Source of the DNA: CAVTWH01 sp963738365
GTDB lineage: Bacteria; Actinomycetota; Actinomycetes; Mycobacteriales; Micromonosporaceae
Direction: 5' to 3'
Length of the DNA: 64,000 nucleotides
NCBI GenBank assembly: GCA_963738365.1
Contig: CAVTWH010000010.1
Span: 1,364,001-1,428,000, forward strand
The notes beneath the pieces were generated by a model, which saw nothing but the letters and a program-made list of their open reading frames with translations, made no database searches and was not told the DNA's origin. Below, piece after piece: positions 56,813-64,000 of this stretch. Numbering within the stretch: the first letter of the stretch is position 1; every line of letters begins with the position of its first letter. The translations under genes were made by a program, and so were the position numbers.

Positions 56813-59071
56813 TCAGCCGGGCGGGGTACGGGTCACTTCGAAGACGCTGACGATCTCCGGCCCGTCCGCCAGCGCCCACGGGGCCGACTCGTCCATCGGT
56901 CCGACCGGGCCGTGGATCGTGCCGGCCACCCGGGGCGTACCGCTGCGCAGGTCGATGATGCGGGCGGCCTGTCCGTCGCTCATGCTGGCGAAGGCCACAG
57001 GTTCGTCGCCGAAGCCGGGAACCGGGATGACGGAGCGCAGGCCCGGCAGGTCGACGGCGCCCGGGCCGGCTGGGCGCGCCGGCCGTTGGGGTACCGGACC
57101 GGCCGCCTGCGGGCGGCTGAGCAGCGTGGTTCGGGTGACCTCGTGGGTGATCCGGCGATCGCCGTGGTCGGCCGTGACCAGCGCCCGGCCGTCGGCCTCG
57201 ACGGTCAGCAGATTGTTCCGGCCGGCCGGCAGGCTGGCCCGGCGGCGGAACACGGCCGACCGGACGGTGACCGCCCCGTCGAGGCTGCGCCGGCTGACCC
57301 GGGTCAGCTTGGCCGGTCCGAGCCGGTCGCGCAGCGACAGGAACACCGGCACCACCGCGCGGCCGTGCGCGTCGGCGCTGACGGTCACGGCGTGTTCACG
57401 GGAGCGGAAGGTGACCAGCTCACCGGCGTCGAGCCCGGTCAGCGTCACGAGCTGTACGCCGAGCGCGGCCAGGCCACCGGTGTAGGTGGCCCAGTCCTGT
57501 TGCGCCGGCACTCCGACGGCGTCGTCGGGTTGCCACTTGTTCCACTGTGGATGCTGGTCGGTCCAGGACAGCACGCCGGTGGTCGTCTCGACGATGGTGG
57601 GGCAGTCGTCGATGTAGATGACCTGGGCGAGCCCGACCATCTGCGCCGCCTGCTCCCCGGTCAGCGAGGTGGGCTGGCCGAAGTCGACGCAGCGCACGCC
57701 GCGGCCGGTACGCACGATGAGGCGTACCCGTTCCGCGATCGGCTCCGCCAGTGCCGAGTATCCGAAGTGGATGGTCAACGACTCCGGGTCCCGTTGGTCG
57801 ACGTGCAGATGGTCGGCCACGCTCCCGCCGCCGGACACCACCTCGAAGCCGCCGTACGCCCCGCAGCTGCCGAACGTGGCGTCCCCGGAGGTCCCCAGGC
57901 TGTCCGGGCTGACGTGCTGATCCGGCATGCCCCCCTGGGAGCAGAACACGACGACGCGCAGCGGGTTGTCGCTGACCATGGCCAGCCGCACCCGGTCCCA
58001 GCTGAGCCCGGCGTGCAGCAGCACGGCACCGCCGTACAGGCGCACCGGCCCACCGATCGTCATGCCCTCGGGGCTGGCGTACGCCGACTCGTAGGCGAAC
58101 TGGCCCTCGGCGAACTCGACGTCCGGCAGGCGCTGGCCGTCGATGGCGAACGAGTGGCCGCCCAGCGGGATGCCGCCCACCGCCGCCGGGTCGAACGCGT
58201 CCATGATCCTCGACTCGAACTCGCTCTCCACGACGCCCGGTACGCCGGCCGCGTGGATGTGCAGCGACCAGTCCCGGACCACCACGCGGAGCTTCTGCTC
58301 CGGCGCGCCCAGCAGCGCCAGGTCACAGAAGAAGGTGCCGTCGACGTCGGCGGTCAACGGGTCGGGCAGGACCGGTTTCCCGGCGTAGTCGACGTCGACG
58401 TGCGGGGTGGCGCCCGCCGGCCGCCAGTGCGGGGTGATCGCCGTCGAGGTGACCAACGCGGCCGGCAGCACCGGAATCCTGGACTTCACCAGCGCCTCGA
58501 TCGAGCCGCCGTCGAGGAACAGGCCCCAGTCCTGGCCGGGGAACAGCCGCTCGGCCGGCGGCCCGGACGGGTCGAACCGGATTGCGACCACGGAGCCGGC
58601 CAGCGCCACCGTCGAGCTGCCCGGCGCTGCGACGTTCAACAGCTGCAGGACCGGGGCCAGGTCGATCCGGACCTGACCGGCCAGCGCCGCCACCACCGCC
58701 GCGTGCGCGGCGCCGACGTCGGCGCCCGCCGCACCGGCATCGACGTCGACCACCCGCAGCACGGCGGCACCGCCGTCGGTGCCCAGTTCGAGCACCAGAG
58801 CGACCCGGCTGGCCGGCGTGCGCGCCGCGGCCGGTTCGCCGTTGGGCACGGCCAGCACGTCGTCGCGGGAGACGACGAACACGTCGACCGGCACGCGGAT
58901 ACGCACCGCCGCACCCGCGGCTTCGAAGCGCACCGCCTCGTCCGCGACATCGAGATGGTCGACCCAGAACGCGCCGAACGGCGGGAGGCTGACCGCCCGC
59001 AACCGGCGGTGCACGGACCGGGCCACCAGCACGCCGAAGACCTCGGTGCGCAGCTGGAGTTCGATGCTCAT
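56813..59071 (-). CDS. Large hypothetical protein, 752 residues
   Basis: No signal peptide, membrane segment or motif I recognise. The sequence is Val/Ala-rich with many short strands, suggesting a multi-domain beta protein. Stretches include MSIELQLRTEVFGVLVARS at the start and GQDWGLFLDGGSIEALVK. The ATG at 59071 lies 3 bp after the stop of the 1149-residue gene, so the two are one operon. Function unknown; the gene row suggests a large cytoplasmic or structural assembly. Confidence 0.7.
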   Translation of the reverse strand: MSIELQLRTEVFGVLVARSVHRRLRAVSLPPFGAFWVDHLDVADEAVRFEAAGAAVRIRVPVDVFVVSRDDVLAVPNGEPAAARTPASRVALVLELGTDGGAAVLRVVDVDAGAAGADVGAAHAAVVAALAGQVRIDLAPVLQLLNVAAPGSSTVALAGSVVAIRFDPSGPPAERLFPGQDWGLFLDGGSIEALVKSRIPVLPAALVTSTAITPHWRPAGATPHVDVDYAGKPVLPDPLTADVDGTFFCDLALLGAPEQKLRVVVRDWSLHIHAAGVPGVVESEFESRIMDAFDPAAVGGIPLGGHSFAIDGQRLPDVEFAEGQFAYESAYASPEGMTIGGPVRLYGGAVLLHAGLSWDRVRLAMVSDNPLRVVVFCSQGGMPDQHVSPDSLGTSGDATFGSCGAYGGFEVVSGGGSVADHLHVDQRDPESLTIHFGYSALAEPIAERVRLIVRTGRGVRCVDFGQPTSLTGEQAAQMVGLAQVIYIDDCPTIVETTTGVLSWTDQHPQWNKWQPDDAVGVPAQQDWATYTGGLAALGVQLVTLTGLDAGELVTFRSREHAVTVSADAHGRAVVPVFLSLRDRLGPAKLTRVSRRSLDGAVTVRSAVFRRRASLPAGRNNLLTVEADGRALVTADHGDRRITHEVTRTTLLSRPQAAGPVPQRPARPAGPGAVDLPGLRSVIPVPGFGDEPVAFASMSDGQAARIIDLRSGTPRVAGTIHGPVGPMDESAPWALADGPEIVSVFEVTRTPPG

Positions 59072-59074
59072 CGG

Positions 59075-62000
59075 CTACCTGCCAAGGGGGAGTGGGATGG
59101 TGTCGAGGTATACCGTGCGTTCGGTCAACTCGGGGACGGCGTCGACCAGTCCGGCCGCCGTCGACGGGATGTCCTCCACCTCGCGGATAACGACCCGCAG
59201 GCGGCCGGCGCCGGCGGGTACCGCGATCGGCGGCAGCGGCTGGTTGGTCTGCCCGGTGAGGGTGGCGCCCGGTAGCCGTACCCAGGCGGGAAAAGCCGGT
59301 GGCGCGGCCGAGTTGAGGGCGGTCAGGTCGACTGGTACGCCGTCCGGCGCGTCGCACTCTTCAAGTACCGCGATGACCCTGTTCGGCGCCGAGCCTTCCC
59401 GGCTGAGCCCACCGAGCAGGATGTGCAGCCCGTCGCCGTCCTGGTGCACGTCCAGCGAGCGGTCCGGCAGCACCGGCACGACCTCGGCGCGCACGACGGT
59501 GGACAGGTTCAGCCCGTCCAGGCTCTCCCGCTGGAAGCGGGCCAGCGCCAGCTGGGTGAACGGCGCATACGACGTCTCGGCCGCACCGGGCAGGACGATG
59601 TCGGCGTACCAGCGACCGTCGTGCCAGAACACCGGATACGGCAGTGCCCGCACCGTGTCACCGGTCTCCACCAGGACGACGTCGAGCGGGTCGAGCGCGT
59701 CGCGGAACATCGACTCGGTGGCCAGCGCCGGTGGCGCGGGCGTCGGGTGGATCGGGTCCCGGTTGAGCCAGGACACCAGTGGCCGCACCGTCTCCGGCAC
59801 GGTCTCCTCGGTACCCGGCCAGACGAGCACCGCCAGGCACTCGCCCGCACCCGTGGTGTACCAGGGCCGCCCCAGCTCGACGCGCAGCCGGCCGCCCGAG
59901 CGGGTCCGCGTCAGGCCGCCCGGCCGCGGCGCATCCGACCAGGAGAACGCCGGAACGGTCGCGACGACCACCGGCGGCGCGGGCCGCGCACTGCTGCGCA
60001 CCGACACCGGCCCGAACGTCGTCGACGCCGTGAAGGCGTCGTCGTCGGCGTCCGCGAAGTACCCGCGATAGCGGCTGGTCGCGATCGCCGTGTAGCGGAT
60101 CATCCGGTGCCTGGTGTCGCCGAACTCCTGCCGGATCTCCGGTAACGCCGATGCCCCGTACCCGACCGGCACCGCCGGCACCGGGGCCGACGCGTCGTGC
60201 GGCGCGGCCGAGTCGTCCCACTCGGACCAGTCCGCCCGCAGGCCGAGCTGGGCGGTGCTCGGCGTGTGCAGCCCGAGCACGGCGTCCTGCGGCTGCACGA
60301 CGGCGAAGCTCGCCCCGGCCGGCCGGGACGTCGCCAACGATCCGGCCGGCGCGAGGATCGGCCGGCGGACGGCGTGGACGAGTTCGATCCGCCGGGGCGG
60401 GTTCACCATCGGATGCCGGCCGGAGATCGCGGTCTCGGCCGCTGCGGCGGAGACCAGCGCGCGCAGCGCGAACCAGTCGAGGTGGTCCCGCAGGACCGTC
60501 GAGGACACCTCGGCGACGACCCGCTCGCCGGGCGGGACGCTCACCCGTACCGTCGTCGACTGGGCGTCGTCGGCCGGGCTGACCGCGGCTCCGGAGGCCA
60601 GCCAGCGCAGTGCGAGGTCGTCGCCGGACACCAGTTCGAGCTGCTTGGGTTCGTGGTCGGGCCAGGCGCCGGCCCACGGCCGCGCGTCGCCGAGCGGGCC
60701 GGCGAGCCCGCCCGGCTCGGGCAGCAGGGTGGCGGCCATGCCGAGGGCCATCGGGTCGGGCAGCGTCGCCGAGGCGTCGATGCCGCCGGCCCGGTTGGCC
60801 CGGTGCCAGCCGGTCTGGTCGTCGACGCTGAGGACGCCGTGCTGCTCGGCGAGCTGGAACGTGGTGGTCGGCGCCGTGAAGGAGCGGCGGTCGTTGGCCG
60901 GGTAGGCGGGGTCGCCGGCGAACTCGGCGGAGCTGAATCCGCCCGCCGTCGGCGACGAGCGGATCACCAGCCGGTCGAGGGCGCCGCCCGGGCCGAATAG
61001 CCGTTGATCGACCCGCGGCTGTCCGGGGTCCGGCGCCAGCAGGCCGTCGGGCGCCACGATCTGCGGCGGTGGCACCGGCTCGTAGCGGGTGTAGGAGGTC
61101 TCCGCGGTGGGGGAGACGGCCGCGTCGGGGTCGTCCACCAGCAGCCCGCCGCCGGCCACGTCGACCACCCGCATGCGCAGCTGGTACGCCGTGCCGAAGC
61201 GCAGTTCGGGCAGCGTCTGCGGGGCGACCTCGAAGTCCATCGTGAACGCGTACGGGACGAGGTCGCCAGCGGCCGCCGTCCGTTCACCGGCGGCGGGCCG
61301 GCCGTCGAAGGTCGGCCGGGGCACCGCCAGGCTCCATCCGCTCCAGCGCGCCACGATCTCGTCGGTACGCAGGTCGCCGGCGGCGTCCTTGACCATCGCG
61401 TGCGGCTTGAGGTGGCCCTCCTCGCCAACCTCCGCGGCGCCGATCGGCGCGCCATCGACCGTATAGCGGGCCAGCCGGGCGTGCAGCGAGTACCAGGTGT
61501 TCGTCTTCTGTGGCCGGACGTCGAGGCGGTAGCCGAGGACCAGATCGTCAGCGGTGAACACCCGCCCGGCCAGCGAACCGGAGGCGGTGCCCGCCCGGCC
61601 CCGAGCCAGCCGCTGGGACAGCTGCTGCCCACGGTCCCGGCGGGCCAACTGAAGTCCAGCCGACCGCAGCGTGGGCAGCGCCGGGGCGGCCTGCGGGTCG
61701 TCGAGCACCGCGCGGGCCGCCTCGGTCAGCTTGCCGACCGCACCGTCGACGTCCACGGTCAGCACCCGCCAGCTGTCCTCGTCGGCGAGGGCGACCTGGC
61801 CGGTCACGATGTCGCCGCTGGACGCCGGCAGGAAATGCAGGCGCTCCGCATCGAGCTGGTACGCCGTCCACGGGGACTCCACCGGGACCGGCGACTGCGG
61901 CCAGCCGACGCGTACCCGGGCCGGCGGTTCGTGATCGCTGACCGGCAGGTCCGCGGCGGCCAGCTCCAGTTCGAGGATCAGGCCGAGCGCCTTGAGCACG

Positions 62001-62524
62001 TGCGGGTGCTCCCGCAGCAGCGAGACCGCCCGGTGGAAATCCACCCTGGCGAAACTGGCCGGACCCGACGGCCCGGGCGGCGGCGCGGACCGCCGCTGGA
62101 AGGCGGCCAGCTGGTCGTGGACGACAGCGGGGTCGGCGGGGCTGCTTCCGGCGATCCGGTACGCCTGCGTGATGCTGTCGGCCTGCGCCACCGTGGAGTC
62201 CACCGTGACGGCCGGCGGTGTCGCCGACCCCGGCGGCTGCCACGGGTCCACCTCGATGCCGTGGCCGAAGAACCCGCGCCAGGTGGCCGAGTCGGCCAGG
62301 CGGCGTACCGCGCAGGCCAACGGTGCCGGAGCCTCGTCGCCCACCTGGACCTCGACCACCGGCGCGAGCGCACCGATCGCCGCCGGCCAGTCCGCCATCG
62401 CCGTGCCGGCCAGCTGCTCCTGCAGCCGGGGCAGGACGAGAACCCGGAGCACGGCGACGTCCGGGACGCCCGGCCGGGTCTCCACCCGGCCGCCCGGAAC
62501 CGCGATCCAGCCGAGCACGCTCAT
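59075..62524 (-). CDS. Large hypothetical protein, 1149 residues
   Basis: No family is recognised. The protein is Pro/Ala/Val-rich with long non-repetitive beta-like regions and a segment with RHRMIRYTAIATSRYRGYF near residue 800. There is no signal or membrane segment. The ATG at 62524 shares a base with the stop of the upstream gene. It stands in a row of three giant genes on the minus strand, which is why a joint complex is suspected. Function unknown. Confidence 0.7.
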   Translation of the reverse strand: MSVLGWIAVPGGRVETRPGVPDVAVLRVLVLPRLQEQLAGTAMADWPAAIGALAPVVEVQVGDEAPAPLACAVRRLADSATWRGFFGHGIEVDPWQPPGSATPPAVTVDSTVAQADSITQAYRIAGSSPADPAVVHDQLAAFQRRSAPPPGPSGPASFARVDFHRAVSLLREHPHVLKALGLILELELAAADLPVSDHEPPARVRVGWPQSPVPVESPWTAYQLDAERLHFLPASSGDIVTGQVALADEDSWRVLTVDVDGAVGKLTEAARAVLDDPQAAPALPTLRSAGLQLARRDRGQQLSQRLARGRAGTASGSLAGRVFTADDLVLGYRLDVRPQKTNTWYSLHARLARYTVDGAPIGAAEVGEEGHLKPHAMVKDAAGDLRTDEIVARWSGWSLAVPRPTFDGRPAAGERTAAAGDLVPYAFTMDFEVAPQTLPELRFGTAYQLRMRVVDVAGGGLLVDDPDAAVSPTAETSYTRYEPVPPPQIVAPDGLLAPDPGQPRVDQRLFGPGGALDRLVIRSSPTAGGFSSAEFAGDPAYPANDRRSFTAPTTTFQLAEQHGVLSVDDQTGWHRANRAGGIDASATLPDPMALGMAATLLPEPGGLAGPLGDARPWAGAWPDHEPKQLELVSGDDLALRWLASGAAVSPADDAQSTTVRVSVPPGERVVAEVSSTVLRDHLDWFALRALVSAAAAETAISGRHPMVNPPRRIELVHAVRRPILAPAGSLATSRPAGASFAVVQPQDAVLGLHTPSTAQLGLRADWSEWDDSAAPHDASAPVPAVPVGYGASALPEIRQEFGDTRHRMIRYTAIATSRYRGYFADADDDAFTASTTFGPVSVRSSARPAPPVVVATVPAFSWSDAPRPGGLTRTRSGGRLRVELGRPWYTTGAGECLAVLVWPGTEETVPETVRPLVSWLNRDPIHPTPAPPALATESMFRDALDPLDVVLVETGDTVRALPYPVFWHDGRWYADIVLPGAAETSYAPFTQLALARFQRESLDGLNLSTVVRAEVVPVLPDRSLDVHQDGDGLHILLGGLSREGSAPNRVIAVLEECDAPDGVPVDLTALNSAAPPAFPAWVRLPGATLTGQTNQPLPPIAVPAGAGRLRVVIREVEDIPSTAAGLVDAVPELTERTVYLDTIPLPLGR

Positions 62525-64000
62525 CACACGGTCCCCTTCGCGAACGCGGCGCGGTAGCGCCGCCACTGCTCGGGCACGCCGTCGCCGGGGCCGGCCAACC
62601 GCAGCGGACTGTCCAGTTCACGGCGCGCGGAGGAGCCGCCGATCAGCTCCCAATCACCGGCGTCCAGCTCGACCGACTCGCTGAACAGCGTCAGGTCGAT
62701 CTCCAGCACCAGGGTGGCGCGGCCGGTCAGCCGCTCGGTGTGCTCGTCGGCCACATAGGTCAGCGTCACGGTCAGCTCGACCGAGACCGTGACGAGTCCG
62801 AAGACGCTGAGGCTGCCGCCGAAGCGCAGGTAGCCGCTCCAGGCGAACTGGTCACCGTTCTTCACCATCCGGATGCCGCCCAGCGCATGCACCTCACCCC
62901 GGGCGACGACGAAGTTCATCGACAGCGACGCACCGAACTCCAGGTCGATCTCCAGTCGGCGCAGCCCGGTCCGGTCGATCAGGATGTCCACGTAGCCGCC
63001 GCCGCCGAACAGCAGGACGCATGAGATTGAACGGCTTCTCCCGGCTGGCGAAGGCCAGCCCGACGCTGACCGGCCGCCCGTCGAACGGCACGTCGAAGAC
63101 CGGCCTTGAGCACCAGGCCGGTCAACTGGAACACGCCGGCGGTGACATCCGGAACGGCCAGGCTGTAGGAGGCGGACACGCCGGCCGGCCCGACGTCGAT
63201 GTGCGGGGCGGAGTCGCCGAGGTCGACGGCCTGCTGAAGCTTTTCGAGCAGCTTCAGCGGCCCGAAGAAGGCGGCGTCGACGCCGCGCACGTCCAGCGTC
63301 GGGGCGCGGTCGCCGACCTGTTCGAAGGCGATCCGGTCGAACGAGACCAGCAGCAGTTGCGCCTGCGTCGGACCGTCGTCGGGCTGCACCCGGTCGGGCA
63401 GCGCCAGCGCCACGTCGGTCAGCGTGCAGGTCACCTTCTGCCCGGCGGCACCCAGCTCGACGCTCGACATCCACCGTCGAGTCCGGCCGGGTGACGAACG
63501 GGCCGCCGTCGGTGTGCAGCTTGACGCCGGTCCAGTTCATCGTGACCTTCGGCGGCCCGCCGGGCTGTTGCACCGTCAGGATCTGCGGCGGCGTGCTCAG
63601 GTCGGCCGAGCTGATCAGGTCGGACAGCGGGAAGCCGAGCAGGGTCGCGCCGTCGCTGAGGATCTTCTTCGGATCCAGCGCTCCGGCGGTGCGGGCGAGC
63701 ATGCCGGCGACGTTGACCGGGCCGTGCGTCCGCGAGATGCCGTCCGCGACGATGTCCGGCGCGCAGATGCCGCCGCTGCGGCCGGTGTGGGTGGCGAACG
63801 TGGTGGCCAGTGCGGGCAGGCCCTGCGGCACCTGGAAGGCGATCTGCGGATCGGGCGCCGACTGCAGCAGGGCCCGGCTCAACGCCAGCCGCAGCGGCGG
63901 CTGGTCCCCGCCGAGCAGCGCGCGTACGGCGGGCAGGTCGGCGTCGAAACCCCAGCGCTGCGGCGGCGGAACGTCGCCCTCGTCGGCGGCGGGCGGCGCC
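62524..64000 (-). pseudogene. Large beta-rich gene with three frameshifts, cut by window end
   Basis: The reading frame enters from beyond 64000. Three +1 shifts interrupt it: near 63471 (after STV), near 63101 (after VLKA) and near 63022 (after PFNL). Reading across them gives one protein: MSSVELGAAGQKVTCTLTDV, then VFDVPFDGRPVSVGLAFASR, then LLFGGGGYVDILID to the stop at 62524. Since all three shifts are of the same sign, the outer frame returns to register. The downstream two genes are intact. It is either a true pseudogene or a low-quality stretch. Function unknown; the C-terminal ~150 residues (RFGGSLSVFGLVTVSVELTV) are strongly beta-like. Confidence 0.6.

Overview
The window is very GC-rich with dense, often overlapping genes, GTG starts and long open frames on both strands, as expected of a filamentous actinomycete. 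The chlorinase at 11247-12059 closely resembles what I remember of Salinispora SalL, so Micromonosporaceae is a reasonable guess, but no marker gene proves it.

Region 1 (1-1898) is the 3' part of a secreted or surface repeat protein. Region 2 (2148-23042) is the most interesting part: an apparent biosynthetic cluster built around a SAM-dependent chlorinase. It also holds a methylthioadenosine-type phosphorylase, a YmdB-type phosphoesterase, two short-chain dehydrogenases, a cyclase-family hydrolase (possible lactonase) and a dihydroxy-acid dehydratase. Together these could take S-adenosylmethionine plus chloride to 5-chloro-4-hydroxy-2-oxopentanoate, as in the salinosporamide chloroethylmalonyl-CoA branch. 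The later salinosporamide steps (decarboxylating dehydrogenase, crotonyl-CoA-type reductase, PKS) are absent. In their place are leuD-leuA and, divergently, leuC-leuB-ilvE: a full one-carbon 2-oxo-acid extension set plus an aminotransferase. The simplest reading is a chlorinated norleucine-type amino acid, for example 2-amino-6-chloro-5-hydroxyhexanoate or its 5-oxo form. metK and apt could supply SAM and salvage adenine. A two-component pair, a LysR regulator, a RidA-like protein, an MFS exporter and a CPA2 antiporter complete the region.

Region 3 (23112-29456) has a BlaI/M56 regulatory pair, an array of four BlaI-like half-sites, a DedA-UppP-phosphoesterase operon probably for lipid-carrier recycling, and a sedolisin protease. 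Region 4 (29588-40325) is a run of accessory genes: AraC regulator, CBM13-linked hydrolase, methyltransferases, small secreted protein, GNAT, MetE-like protein, SNF2 helicase, acetyltransferase and VOC protein.

Region 5 (40372-46842) is a GluABCD-type amino-acid ABC transporter with a response regulator and a histidine kinase fused to a C-terminal TAXI solute-binding domain. Region 6 (47043-51833) has VanZ, a VanR/VanS-like pair, two small secreted proteins and a cysteine-containing regulator with two matching operator-like sites. Region 7 (51877-56665) has a frameshifted small gene and a radical SAM - glycosyltransferase - kinase-like row. Region 8 (56813-64000) is a row of three large proteins of unknown function; the last, cut by the window end, carries three same-sign frameshifts.

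I saw no rRNA, tRNA, CRISPR array, insertion sequence or prophage. All functions are read from sequence motifs and memory of families; no database search was run.
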